From Gammaproteobacteria bacterium (GTDB lineage: Bacteria > Pseudomonadota > Gammaproteobacteria > Pseudomonadales > UBA5518), in contig JADKDK010000002.1 of assembly GCA_016718385.1 (NCBI GenBank), positions 558,001 through 622,000 of the forward strand: DNA of 64,000 nucleotides, written 5' to 3'. Made by a program: the position numbers and the translations under genes. This document shows positions 26,103 through 34,894 of this stretch, in pieces (the stretch's first letter is position 1; every line of letters starts with the position of its first letter). The notes under the pieces are model-generated. The model made no database searches, had not been told where the DNA came from, and saw only the letters and a list, made by a program, of their open reading frames with translations.

Positions 26103-26288
26103 CCCGCCCGTGCGCCCGGGATCGAGGTCGCGATAGCGTGCCTTCAGCCGGTCCACCTCGGCCAGCACGTGCAGCACGATCTCGGCGTTGCTGCTCGGCC
26201 CGATGAACGCGCAATAACGTACCAGCAGGAGGATGTTCTTCCTGAGCTCGTTGCGCTCGTCGACGACCGCTGCCTGCTGCTCTGCCAT
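26079..26288 (-). CDS. Small hypothetical protein (69 residues)
   Basis: A short cytosolic protein, no signal or membrane segment. It reads as one long helix with charged residues (ERNELRKNILLLVRYCAFIG near residue 11-30, then LHVLAEVDRLKARYRDLD), suggesting a helical bundle or coiled coil. GGGGGA lies upstream of the ATG at the right distance, supporting translation. Its 3' end overlaps the end of the thioesterase gene in antisense by 24 nt. I do not recognise a family. It may be a spurious frame, but the ribosome site and helical composition favour a real gene. Confidence 0.55.
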   Translation of the reverse strand: MAEQQAAVVDERNELRKNILLLVRYCAFIGPSSNAEIVLHVLAEVDRLKARYRDLDPGRTGGSSRSGVS

Positions 26289-26563
26289 GTGCGTTCCCCC
26301 TCGAGGCACGTGCCGATTGTAGCGCGCTCGGGCGCCCAGTCGATGCCGACTTCCCCCGTGCCGTCCAGGCCGCGCACCGTGCGACCGATCCGGCACGCGA
26401 AATCGACTCTGCAGGTGGTCCCGCCGGTCGCGGCCCCGGCTCGCTTCGTCAATCACCGCAATCCTCACGTCCAACGATCCCATAGTGCTTCTCCTGCCGC
26501 GAACCCTGCGTTAAATTCCCGGCAGCCCGAGCATTCAACCGATCCGGGACCAGAGAGGCGACC

Positions 26564-27337
26564 ATGACGATGCCGCAATCCGTGTTCGACATGAGCGGGC
26601 GACGCGTGCTGATCACCGGCGGCGGCACCGGCCTGGGGCAGCGCTTTGCGCACACCCTCGCGGCCGCGGGCGCCACCGTGATCCTGGCCGCGCGGCGCGC
26701 GCACAGGCTGGAGCAGACGGCGCGCGCCCTGTACGAGCGCGGCGCCAGCGCGCACTGCGTGACCATGGACGTCGCCAGCGCCGCGAGTGTCGCGAACGCC
26801 TTCCGCGCGATTGCCGCGATCGGCCCGCTCGACGTGCTGGTGAACAACGCCGGGACGGCGGCCGACAAGTCGCTGCTGGACATCGGCGAGGACGAATGGG
26901 ACCGGGTCATGGACGCCAACCTCAAGGGCGCCTGGCTGGTGGCCCGCGCCGCCGCCACGGCGATGATCGCCGCCGGCACGGGCGGCTCGATCGTGAACAT
27001 CGCCTCGGTGCTCGGTTCTGCCGTGCAGAAACACACCGGCCCCTACTCCGCCGCCAAGGCGGGACTGCTGCACCTCACGCGCGCGATGGCGCTGGAGTGG
27101 GCGCGCCACGGCATCCGCGTCAACGCGATCGCGCCGGGCTATTACCGCACCGACATGGCGGCGGATTTCCTCGAATCGGATGCGGGCCGGCTGCTGCAGA
27201 AGCGTATCCCGCAACGGCGCCTGGGCGATCCGCAGGAGCTCGACGGCGCGATCCTGCTGCTCGCCTCCGCCGCCTCGTCCTACATGACTGGGTCGGTGAT
27301 CACGGTGGACGGCGGTCTTTCGCTGGCGGTGGTGTAG
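26564..27337 (+). CDS. Short-chain dehydrogenase/reductase (FabG-like)
   Basis: 257 residues. Cofactor motif TGGGTGLGQRFA at residues 18-29, NNAG at about 93, catalytic Ser in ASVLGS near 147, and YSAAK near 160, so all catalytic parts are present. C-terminal MTGSVITVDGGLSL is the standard end of classical SDRs. It would oxidise or reduce an alcohol/ketone with NAD(P). Ribosome site GAGAGGCGACC precedes the ATG. No operon partner lies downstream; the gene is followed by an abnormal G-rich region. Substrate unknown; 3-hydroxyacyl or steroid substrates are possible given the surrounding genes. Confidence 0.9.
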   Translation: MTMPQSVFDMSGRRVLITGGGTGLGQRFAHTLAAAGATVILAARRAHRLEQTARALYERGASAHCVTMDVASAASVANAFRAIAAIGPLDVLVNNAGTAADKSLLDIGEDEWDRVMDANLKGAWLVARAAATAMIAAGTGGSIVNIASVLGSAVQKHTGPYSAAKAGLLHLTRAMALEWARHGIRVNAIAPGYYRTDMAADFLESDAGRLLQKRIPQRRLGDPQELDGAILLLASAASSYMTGSVITVDGGLSLAVV

Positions 27338-27796
27338 GCCGGCGAAGCTTTGGGGTTGCGGGGGGGTGTCTCGAGCTCTGGGCCCGGGCAGGGCGCGCGT
27401 CGTTGCCGGCGCCCCGCTTGGGCCAGCCAGCCCTGTGGCGCGGGCCAGAACCCAGGGGGGGGGGGGGGGGGGGGGGGGGGGGTGGTCTGATGGTGCGGGG
27501 GGGCCCTACCCCCTTCGCCAGCGGGGTGCAGGCCCGCCCGCCTGGACACTCGGCTGCGCGGCGATCGTGGGGCTCAGCGGGGCGGGGGGGGGGGGGGGGG
27601 CTGCCGGGGGGCCTGAACCGGGCGCTCGAGCACGGCAACAAGTACCTCAGGCGCGGCTCACATGCCGGCCGGTGCCGGCACAGTCCGCGCCAAGCTCACC
27701 GCGCGGCGATAGTCAGGCCCCACGCCTCACGGGCCAGACTCTATGCGACGATAGAAACGCCTTGACACTCAACAGAGTGTCTACGCCCGACCCGCA
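27338..27796. other. 459-nt anomalous region with long poly-G tracts
   Basis: No recognisable gene. It contains 28 consecutive G at 27455-27482 and 17 at 27584-27600, plus many shorter G and C runs. Open frames here consist mostly of Gly or Pro. Flanking genes (SDR before, corA after) are intact and convergent. It looks like assembly or base-calling trouble, but a true hypervariable tract cannot be excluded. Confidence 0.65.
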
Positions 27797-28864
27797 TTAC
27801 AGCCAGTGCTTGCGCCGGAAGAACCACATCAGGGTCAGCGCGATCAGGATCATCACGCCCCACACCAGCGGATAGCCGTAGTACCAGCCGAGCTCCGGCA
27901 TGCCCCAGGGCGAGCGCTCGGTGTCGAAGTTCATGCCGTAGACACCGACGATGAAGGTCAGCGGGATGAAGATCGTCGAGATGATCGTGAGCACCCGCAT
28001 CACCTCGTTGGTGCGGTTGCTGATGCTCGAGAGATAGACCTCTAGCAGGCTCGCCGACATCTCGCGGAAGCTCTCGAGCAGGTCGATGATCTGCACGCAG
28101 TGGTCGTAGCAGTCGCGCAGGAACGGCATCGTGCTGTCGCTGATGAGCTCGATCTCGTCACGCTGCAGCCGGCTCACGAGCTCGCGCTGCGGCCACAGCA
28201 TGCGCCGCAGCAGCAGCAGTTCGCGCCGGATGTGGTGAATCCGCGCGATCGCATCGCGCCCGGGCGCAGCCAGCAACACCTCCTCGAGCTGCTCGATCTC
28301 GACACCGAACTCCTCGAGCACCGGGAACGCCGCATCGATCACGAAGTCGACGATCCCGTAGAGCAGGTAATCGATGCCCTGGCTGCGCAGGCGCGAAGTC
28401 GAGGGCGGACGCATGCGCTTGCGCAGCGGTTCGAAGGGATCGGTGTCCGTGGTCGAGAAGCAGACGAGGTAATCGGGACCTGCGAAGATGCTGACCTGTT
28501 CGCTCACCACGCTGCCGTTGCGATGCACCGGCATCGCCAGCACCACGAAGAGCTGATCGCCGAAGATGTCCAGCTTCGGGCGCTGCCCCGTGTTCAGCAC
28601 GTCCTCCAGCGCGAGCTCGTGCAGGTCGAACAGGCGTCCGAGGCTGCGCAGGGTGTCGGCATCGGGTCGGCCATTGACCTGGATCCAGGTGCGCGAGACG
28701 CGATCGAGATACGGCGTGCAGTCCTCGGCACGCTCCAGCGTGCGCTCGACGTAGTCTTCACCATCGTAGTCCACGAGCCGGATCTCGATCGCGCCGCGCT
28801 TGCGATCGTCGAGCGTGCCGGGCGCCGTGCCCGGCGGATGGTAGCTCTTGCCCAGGTAACTCAT
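27797..28864 (-). CDS. corA: CorA-type magnesium/cobalt transporter
   Basis: 355 residues. Long soluble N-terminal domain followed by two C-terminal transmembrane helices: IISTIFIPLTFIVGVYGMNF carrying the GMN selectivity motif (residues about 298-300), and YPLVWGVMILIALTLMWFF, ending in the positively charged RRKHWL. Pentameric channel for Mg2+, Co2+ or Ni2+ across the inner membrane. Length and architecture are normal. Convergent with the G-rich region; the start is divergent from the BPSS1780-type membrane protein, with about 130 nt between. No riboswitch-like leader was seen. Confidence 0.95.
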   Translation of the reverse strand: MSYLGKSYHPPGTAPGTLDDRKRGAIEIRLVDYDGEDYVERTLERAEDCTPYLDRVSRTWIQVNGRPDADTLRSLGRLFDLHELALEDVLNTGQRPKLDIFGDQLFVVLAMPVHRNGSVVSEQVSIFAGPDYLVCFSTTDTDPFEPLRKRMRPPSTSRLRSQGIDYLLYGIVDFVIDAAFPVLEEFGVEIEQLEEVLLAAPGRDAIARIHHIRRELLLLRRMLWPQRELVSRLQRDEIELISDSTMPFLRDCYDHCVQIIDLLESFREMSASLLEVYLSSISNRTNEVMRVLTIISTIFIPLTFIVGVYGMNFDTERSPWGMPELGWYYGYPLVWGVMILIALTLMWFFRRKHWL

Positions 28865-28994
28865 GGCGTCGTTCCGCGGCGATTCATCCCGCGAAGCTTA
28901 GCGCATGGGTGGCGCGCCTGCCGCCGTTGCGGCGCGTGCTATTCTCGACCGAGACGCATCTCGCCCGTACCCGCCCGCCAAGGAGAACAACCGC

Positions 28995-29762
28995 ATGAAC
29001 ATCGATGACAAGGCGCAAGCCGCCCCTGCCATACGCAGCGTCGCCGCCGGCCGCGGCCTCGACTGGATAACCGGGGGCTGGGCCCTGTTCCTGCGCGCGC
29101 CCGGCCCGTGGATCGTGCTGACGCTGCTGGTGTTCGTGATCTCGATGATCTGTACCGTGGTGCCGGTGCTCGGCAACCTGCTCAGCCCGTTCGTCTCGGC
29201 CGTGCTCTCGGGCGGCGCCCTGCTGGCGGCGCGCAACGTGCAGAGCACCGGCACGCTGCAGGTTGCTGACCTGTTCGCGATCTTCCCCCACCCGGCGCTG
29301 AAGTCCGTATTGATCGTGGCGGGCATTTACGTCGGTCTGATCCTGGTCGCGGCAATGGTGTTCGCGGGGATCACGATCGGGGTGGGCGGCATGGCGATGC
29401 TGGCCGGCGCGATGGCCGGTGATGCCTCCGCCACCGCCGGCGGCCTGCTCGGCGTTGCCTTCGCCGCGCTGGTCTTCCTCGCGCTGATGGCGCCTATCAC
29501 GGCGATGTACTGGTTCGCGATCCCCGCCGTGCTGTTCCAGGGCGCCGAGCCGTGGAGCGCGATGAAACAGAGCCTGTCGGCCTGCCTGGCGAACCTGGTG
29601 TCGATGCTGGTCTACGGCGTGCTCGGCCTGATCGCGTTCAGCATCGCCATGATTCCGTTCATGCTCGGCCTGCTCATCGTGGTGCCGGTGCTGTTCGCCT
29701 CATGGCTGCTCAGCTACCAGGACATCTTCGGCGTTGAACCTCCGATAACCCCAACTGCTTGA
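28995..29762 (+). CDS. BPSS1780-type membrane protein
   Basis: 255 residues, inner-membrane protein with five or six hydrophobic segments (for example PWIVLTLLVFVISMICTVVP, SVLIVAGIYVGLILVAAMVF, FSIAMIPFMLGLLIVVPVLF). Matches the BPSS1780 family of uncharacterised proteobacterial membrane proteins: an N-terminal GLDWITGGWALFLRAPGPW block followed by hydrophobic repeats. AAGGAG precedes the ATG at 28995. Function unknown. An inverted-repeat element begins 12 nt after its stop. Confidence 0.8.
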   Translation: MNIDDKAQAAPAIRSVAAGRGLDWITGGWALFLRAPGPWIVLTLLVFVISMICTVVPVLGNLLSPFVSAVLSGGALLAARNVQSTGTLQVADLFAIFPHPALKSVLIVAGIYVGLILVAAMVFAGITIGVGGMAMLAGAMAGDASATAGGLLGVAFAALVFLALMAPITAMYWFAIPAVLFQGAEPWSAMKQSLSACLANLVSMLVYGVLGLIAFSIAMIPFMLGLLIVVPVLFASWLLSYQDIFGVEPPITPTA

Positions 29763-29773
29763 ACCACCGATCC

Positions 29774-29918
29774 GGCGCGGCGAGGGGCGGGCCCGTGCCG
29801 CACGCGGCCGCCGCCGGTACATCCATGTACCGGCGGCTACGCGTGTTGCCGAAATCGCTCCCGGCGATTTCGGCATCCACATGTCCGCTCGCGGCACGGG
29901 CCCGCCCCTCGCCGCGCC
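29774..29918 (-). repeat. Composite inverted-repeat element 1
   Basis: 145 nt bounded by a perfect 28-bp inverted repeat (29774-29801 and 29891-29918). Inside are a 13-bp hairpin (GCCGCCGGTACAT with its complement, 29810-29837) and a 12-bp hairpin (TGCCGAAATCGC with its complement, 847-875 of the 29 kb block). The core TACATCCATGTA on the plus strand matches that of elements 2 and 3 read on the minus strand, hence the strand assignment. It begins 12 nt after the stop codon of the membrane protein gene. Confidence 0.85.
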
Positions 29919-30013
29919 TATCGTCGGCAGGCCAATCACCGGTGGGCAGTTCCAACAGAAACAGGAAATTCCCACAACGCCACGTCAGGCAGTGCGCAGC
30001 AGCTTCCCCGAGC

Positions 30014-30206
30014 GGCCTTGTCGCCCGAACGCCGCATAAGGGGCCGTGCGCCGCAGGGGCGAGTCGCATCGCGGCGAGCGGGCTGGCCAAGGATGGCCAG
30101 CCCCGGCCCTGCCGGCGATGCGGGACTGCATCGCCGGCAGGCGGCGCCAGAGCCTACAGGGACGTACTTGCCGCGGGCCCCGTTGCGGCGATCGGGCGAC
30201 AAGGCC
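30014..30206 (+). repeat. Composite inverted-repeat element 2
   Basis: 193 nt bounded by 23-bp inverted arms with one mismatch (30014-30036 and 30184-30206). Inside are hairpins at 30080-30103 (10-bp stem) and 30109-30140 (13-bp perfect stem, CTGCCGGCGATGC). The shared core GAGCCTACAGGGACGTACTT lies at 30150-30169. It ends 25 nt beyond the metY stop codon. Confidence 0.85.
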
Positions 30207-30230
30207 AGCGACACATCGTGCGTGCGGGAC

Positions 30231-31499
30231 TCAACCAAGCGCCTGCGCGAGATCCGCCACGATATCGTCGATATGCTCGATGCCGACGCAGAGCCGGATC
30301 ATGCCGGGCGTGACGCCGGCGCGGGCCTGCTCCTCTGGCGTCATCTGGCGGTGCGTGGTCGAGGCCGGGTGGCAGGCGAGCGACTTGGCGTCGCCGATGT
30401 TGACCAGCCGCTTGAACAGCTGCAGCGCGTCGTAGAAGCGCACCGCCTCGTCCATGCCGCCTTTCACCTCGAAGGTTAGCAGCGAGGCCGGCAGCCCGCC
30501 CGCGCAGTACTTCTGTGCCAGCGCGTGGCACGGATGCCCGGACAGGCCGGCGTAGCTCACGATGCTCACGCGCGGGTGCGACTGCAGGTACTGCGCCACC
30601 GCCAGCGCGTTGCTGCAGTGGCGCTCCATGCGCAGCGCCAGCGTCTCGATGCCCTGCAGCAGCAGGAACGCGTTGAACGGCGACAGCGCCGAACCGGTGT
30701 TGCGCAGCGGCACGGTGCGCGCGCGCCCGATGTAGGCCGCCGGCCCCATCGCCTCCGTGTACACCACGCCGTGATAGGAAGGCTCCGGCGTGGTCATCAT
30801 CGGGAACTTCGCCGCGTGCTGCGCCCACGGGAAAGTGCCCGAGTCCACGATGATCCCGCCCAGCGAATTGCCGTGCCCGCCCATGTACTTCGTGAGCGAA
30901 TGCACCACGATGTGCGCGCCGAAGGCAAAGGGCTTGGTCAGCATCGGCGTGGCCACGGTGTTGTCGACGATCAGCGGCACACCGTGCGCGTTCGCCACGG
31001 CCGCGAGTCCCGCCAGGTCCGCGATATTGCCGGCCGGGTTGCCGATGCTCTCGCAGAAGATCGCGCGCGTGTCGGCGTCGATCTCGGCGGCGATGTCCTC
31101 GGGCCTGTCGCTCCTGGCGAACTTCACCTTGATGCCTTGCGCGGGCAGCATGTGCGCGAACAGCGTGTAGGTGCCGCCGTAGAGCTGCGGCGTCGAGACG
31201 ATGTTGCGCCCGACGGTTGCGATGTTGAGGATCGCGTAGTTGATCGCGGCGCTGCCGGCGCTCAGCGCGAGCGCGCCCACGCCGCCCTCGAGCGCGGCGA
31301 CGCGCTTCTCGAGCACGTCGGTGGTCGGGTTCATGATGCGCGTGTAGATGTTGCCCGGCACCGCCAGGTTGAACAGGTCCGCGCCGTGCTGCGCGCTGTC
31401 GAACTCGTAGGCCACCGTCTGGTAGATCGGCGTCGCGACCGCGTGCGTGGTCGGGTCACCGGCGTAGCCGGCGTGGATCAGCATGGTTTCGTCACGCAT
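30231..31499 (-). CDS. metY: O-acetylhomoserine aminocarboxypropyltransferase (direct sulfhydrylation)
   Basis: About 422 residues of the Cys/Met-metabolism PLP family. The enzyme makes homocysteine from O-acetylhomoserine and sulfide. The PLP lysine is in VVHSLTKYMGGHGNSLGG near residue 205; other family blocks are NPTTDVLEKRVAALEGG near 68 and GSALSPFNAFLLLQGIETL near 283. Its length and the long insert typical of MetY, as opposed to MetB or MetC, support this assignment over cystathionine enzymes. ATG at 31499 (RDETMLIHAG) was chosen; the frame is open to 31544 with another ATG. Elements 2 and 3 flank it. Confidence 0.92.
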   Translation of the reverse strand: MRDETMLIHAGYAGDPTTHAVATPIYQTVAYEFDSAQHGADLFNLAVPGNIYTRIMNPTTDVLEKRVAALEGGVGALALSAGSAAINYAILNIATVGRNIVSTPQLYGGTYTLFAHMLPAQGIKVKFARSDRPEDIAAEIDADTRAIFCESIGNPAGNIADLAGLAAVANAHGVPLIVDNTVATPMLTKPFAFGAHIVVHSLTKYMGGHGNSLGGIIVDSGTFPWAQHAAKFPMMTTPEPSYHGVVYTEAMGPAAYIGRARTVPLRNTGSALSPFNAFLLLQGIETLALRMERHCSNALAVAQYLQSHPRVSIVSYAGLSGHPCHALAQKYCAGGLPASLLTFEVKGGMDEAVRFYDALQLFKRLVNIGDAKSLACHPASTTHRQMTPEEQARAGVTPGMIRLCVGIEHIDDIVADLAQALG

Positions 31500-31605
31500 G
31501 AGGATGTACCTGTCCAATTGTGGATTTGTTCGCGGGCCCATCATAAGTAGCGCGAGCGAGGTCTGCCAAGCTCACGATTCGCGAGCGGGATCTACCAACG
31601 CCCGA

Positions 31606-31717
31606 GGCTGGCGAGGCCGGAGTTCCAGCGGCGACCGTCTGCGGCATGGATGCCGCAGTCGAGCCTACAGGGATGTATTTACGGCGTGTCGCAGCTGGAA
31701 CTCCGGCCTCGGCAGCC
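31606..31717 (+). repeat. Composite inverted-repeat element 3
   Basis: 112 nt bounded by 24-bp inverted arms with one mismatch (31606-31629 and 31694-31717). Internal hairpin TGCGGCA-TGGA-TGCCGCA at 31640-31657, followed by the shared core GAGCCTACAGGGATGTATTT at 31661-31680. It lies 53 nt beyond the stop of the pcaF-like gene and about 100 nt before the metY start. Confidence 0.85.
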
Positions 31718-31769
31718 CGCAGCAAGTTGGCCGCAAAGAAAACGCGATGCTTCGCCCGTCTGCTTGCGC

Positions 31770-32980
31770 TCACACCCGCTCGATGATCATCGCGATGCCC
31801 TGCCCCGCGCCTATGCACATGGTGCAGAGCGCATAGCGCCCGCCGCGGCGCTCGAGCTCGCAGAGCGCGGTGGTCACCAGGCGCGCACCGCTCATGCCGA
31901 GCGGATGACCGAGCGCGATGGCGCCGCCGTTGGGGTTCACGTGCGGCGCATCGTCGGGCAACCCGAGCTCGCGCAGCACGGCGAGGCCTGCGCCGCAAAG
32001 GCCTCGTTCAACTCGATCACATCCATCTGCCCGAGGTGCAGCCCCGCGAGCGCCAGCACCTTGCGGGTGGCCGGCACCGGGCCGATGCCCATGATGCGCG
32101 GCTCCACGCCCGCAACCGCCATCGCCACCACGCGCGCGCGCGGCGTCAGCCCGTGCCGCTTCGCCGCTTCGCCCGAGGCCAGCAGCAGCGCGCAGGCGCC
32201 GTCGTTGACGCCCGAGGCATTGCCCGCGGTGATCGTGCCGTTGTCGCGAAATGGCGTGGGCAGCCTCGCCAGCGCCTCCAGCGTCGTGTCGGGGCGCGGG
32301 TGCTCGTCGCGATCGATCAGCAGCGGCTCCTGGCGGCCGCGCGCGATGCTCACCGGCACGATCTCGCGGGCAAAAAAACCGCAGGCGATCGCCGCGCCCG
32401 CGCGCTGCTGGCTGCGCCACGCGAACAGGTCCTGGTCGGCGCGCGCGATGCCGAACCCGGCGGCGACGTTTTCGCCGGTCTCCGGCATCGAGTCCACGCC
32501 ATATTGCGCCTTGATCAACGGATTCACGAAGCGCCACCCGAGCGTGGTGTCGTAGATCTGCGCCTCGCGGCTGAAGGCGCTGTCGGCCTTGGGCATCACG
32601 AAGGGAGCGCGCGACATCGACTCGACGCCCCCGGCGAGCACCAGCGAGGCCTCGGCGCAGCGGATCGCGCGCGCCGCCGAACCAATTGCGTCCATGCCGC
32701 TGCCGCACAGACGGTTGAGCGTCATACCGGGCACCGTCAGGGGCAAGCCCGCCAGCAGCGCGCTGATGCGCGCCACGTTACGGTTGTCCTCGCCCGCCTG
32801 GTTCGCGCAACCGTAGTACACGTCGTCCACGCCAGACCAGTCGACGCCCGGGTTGCGCGCCATGAGCGCCCGCAGCGGCACGGCGCCGAGATCGTCGGTG
32901 CGCACGCCTGCCAGCACGCCGCCGTAGCGCCCGATCGGCGTGCGCGCGGCGTCACAGATGAATGCGTCCCGGGTCATCAT
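31770..32980 (-). CDS. 3-oxoadipyl-CoA/acetyl-CoA thiolase, PcaF-like (one frameshift, probably a sequence error)
   Basis: About 403 residues once corrected. Thiolase fold: nucleophilic Cys in LNRLCGSGMDAIG near residue 91, His and second Cys in NPNGGAIALGHPLGMSGARL near 345 and ALCTMCIGAGQG near 380. The sequence follows PcaF (3-oxoadipyl-CoA thiolase of the beta-ketoadipate pathway) closely, including CANQAGEDNRNVAR and GWRFVNPLIKAQYGVDSMPE. Near 31987-31988 a missing base (CC where CCC is expected on the plus strand) moves the last 70 codons to another frame, ending at 31770. No other pca genes are in the window, so a general beta-oxidation thiolase role is as likely. Start at 32980 (ATGATG) with AGGGA upstream. 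Confidence 0.85.
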
Positions 32981-33206
32981 TCGCGTCCCTCGTCACTGCT
33001 CGCCGGCGGTAGCGGGATCATGCCACAGCGCAGCGGACGCTCGCCAATTTCCCGGGGAGCGTCCGCGCCCAGGCCTCGATCGGGGCGAGCACGCGCTGAG
33101 CGGCGACACCACGTTTGCGCGACGGCGAGAGCCGGGGATATGCTCCGTTCCAGTATTTTCCGATCATCACGCCGGGCCAGGGGCAAGCCATGCAATTGCG
33201 CAATCC

Positions 33207-34199
33207 ATGACGTTCAGCACCGCACTGCGCCTGAACATGACCGGCCTGCAGCCGGACCCGCGCGACGAGGCGAAGCGCTACCGGGCGGCACTGGACATGG
33301 CGGCCTACGTCGACGCGCACGGCTTCGACGCCGTGGCACTGGAAGAGCATCACGGCGCCGGGAATGGCTGGCTGCCCAGTCCGCTGACCATGGCGGCCGC
33401 CATTGCGGCGCGCACCCAGCGAGTACGCATCAGCGTGACCGCGCTGCTGGTGACGCTATACGACCCCGTGCGTCTGGCGGAGGACATCGCTGTGCTGGAC
33501 CTGATCAGCGACGGGCGCTTCAGCTTCGTGGCCGGCAGCGGCTACCGGCCCGAGGAATACCATGCCCTCGGCAAGGACTGGAGCGCACGCGGCCGGCTGA
33601 TGGACGAGGTGATAGCAACCCTGCTCGAGGCCTGGCGCGGGGAACCGTTCGATTACAAGGGACGGCGGATCCGCGTGACGCCCGTGCCGCAGTCGCGCCC
33701 GCATCCGCTGTTCTTCGTCGGGGGCATGAGCGCCGTGGCCGCACGCCGCGCCGCGCGCTTCGGACTGCCCTTCTATCCGCCGTTCGAGGATCCCGCACTG
33801 GAGCAGGTCTACCGCGAGGCACTCGAGCACCATGGCACGCGGGGCTTCGTCGCTCACCCCGGCGCGGGCAACACGATGCTCTTCGTGGACCCGGAGCCCG
33901 AGCAGGCCTGGGAACGCCTCGGCCCCTATTTCCTGCGCGAGATGCAGGAGTACGACAGCTGGAAGCTCGAGGGCGTGCGGCGCCCGAGCGAAGGGAGCAC
34001 GGCGACGATCGATGACGTGAGGCGAAGCGGGCGCTTTGCGATCGTGACGGCAGCCGAGGCGCGCGCCCTGCTCGGTGACGGCGGCAAGCACAACGCCGTA
34101 TTGCATCCGCTCGTCGGCGGCGTGCCGCTAGAGGCGGCGTGGGCGTCGCTGCGTCGGTTCGTCGAGCAGGTGCTCCAGCCGGCGCGCAAGCGCGAATGA
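33207..34199 (+). CDS. LLM-class flavin-dependent oxidoreductase
   Basis: 330 residues of the luciferase-like monooxygenase superfamily, a TIM barrel binding FMN (or F420). Typical blocks: ALRLNMTGLQ at residues 6-15, LEEHHGAGNGWLPSPLTM near residues 45-62, ISVTALLVTLYDPVRLAEDI near residues 75-95, and VAGSGYRPEEYHALG near 111-125. The reductant is probably FMNH2 from a separate reductase; a nitroreductase-family protein is encoded four genes on. The stop overlaps the ATG of the TetR gene (ATGA at 34196-34199), so it is the first gene of a coupled operon. Substrate unknown. Confidence 0.9.
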   Translation: MTFSTALRLNMTGLQPDPRDEAKRYRAALDMAAYVDAHGFDAVALEEHHGAGNGWLPSPLTMAAAIAARTQRVRISVTALLVTLYDPVRLAEDIAVLDLISDGRFSFVAGSGYRPEEYHALGKDWSARGRLMDEVIATLLEAWRGEPFDYKGRRIRVTPVPQSRPHPLFFVGGMSAVAARRAARFGLPFYPPFEDPALEQVYREALEHHGTRGFVAHPGAGNTMLFVDPEPEQAWERLGPYFLREMQEYDSWKLEGVRRPSEGSTATIDDVRRSGRFAIVTAAEARALLGDGGKHNAVLHPLVGGVPLEAAWASLRRFVEQVLQPARKRE

Positions 34200-34894
34200 A
34201 GAAAGCCACCACCGGATCCGGCGCCGTGCCACCGCGCCGTCGCGGCCGTCCCGAGGGCAGCGGCGTGGCCACGGTCACGCGCGAGAACATCCTGCGTGCC
34301 GCCGTCTACTGTTTCGCGCGCTCGGGTTATGCGCAGACCAGCAACCGCGACATCGCGCAGGCCGCCGGCATCACCAGCGGCTCGCTGTACCACTACTTCG
34401 ACTCCAAGTCCGCGATCTTCCAGGAGGCGCTGCGCCAGTGCACCCTCGCGCTGGTCGAGACCTACCGTGCCGCCAGCACCGAGTCCGCCGCGCTGAGCTG
34501 CGTCGACCAGCTGTGCCTCGGGCTGGAGCGCGTGATCGGGCTCTCCCGCGACTGGCCGGGAATCATCCGTTTCGGTGGCAACGCCGCCGCCGAGATACGC
34601 CACAACCGGGAGCTGGAATGGCTGCGCGCGGATGTCGCCGACGCGTTCCCGGCCTTCTTCCGTGAGCTGATGCAACGCGCGCAGGCGCGCGGCGAGCTGG
34701 CGGAGGGCGTCGGCGTCGACGACGCCGCGGGCCTGCTGTTGACGCTGACCATGGGGCTGTCCATTTCGCATGAGACCGACGGCGACGAGGACCAGTTCGC
34801 GGCGCGCGTGCGTGCCTTCGAGCGCCTGCTGCGCGGCCAGCTGCTGCGCACGCCGCACGAGCCGGCCCAGAGTGGACAGCGCCAATCGCAATAA
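34196..34894 (+). CDS. TetR/AcrR family transcriptional regulator
   Basis: 232 residues. The helix-turn-helix is near residues 45-72 (SNRDIAQAAGITSGSLYHYF with FDSKSAIFQEAL following), preceded by a basic N-terminus (RRRGRPEGSG). The C-terminal domain is helical and family-variable, binding a ligand. Its ATG overlaps the stop of the upstream monooxygenase gene. A promoter with an inverted repeat directly downstream, at 34889-34927, is a good candidate for its operator, controlling the acyl-CoA dehydrogenase and the genes after it. Confidence 0.9.
   Translation: MKKATTGSGAVPPRRRGRPEGSGVATVTRENILRAAVYCFARSGYAQTSNRDIAQAAGITSGSLYHYFDSKSAIFQEALRQCTLALVETYRAASTESAALSCVDQLCLGLERVIGLSRDWPGIIRFGGNAAAEIRHNRELEWLRADVADAFPAFFRELMQRAQARGELAEGVGVDDAAGLLLTLTMGLSISHETDGDEDQFAARVRAFERLLRGQLLRTPHEPAQSGQRQSQ

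Larger units (their letters stand above)
29763..30230. other. 468-nt convergent intergenic region holding two structured repeat elements
   Basis: Lies between the BPSS1780-type gene and metY, which converge. It is largely occupied by the two inverted-repeat elements described separately (29774-29918 and 30014-30206). The 95 nt between the two elements show nothing I recognise, and no gene is credible in it. Confidence 0.75.

Noticed and set aside
27366..27875. Open frames through the poly-G tracts
   Set aside because: Products are Gly/Pro homopolymers with Arg-rich ends; not credible proteins.
29774..31717. Inverted-repeat elements considered as an insertion sequence or integron gene array
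   Set aside because: No transposase or integrase frame inside them, no target duplication seen, and the arms differ between elements.
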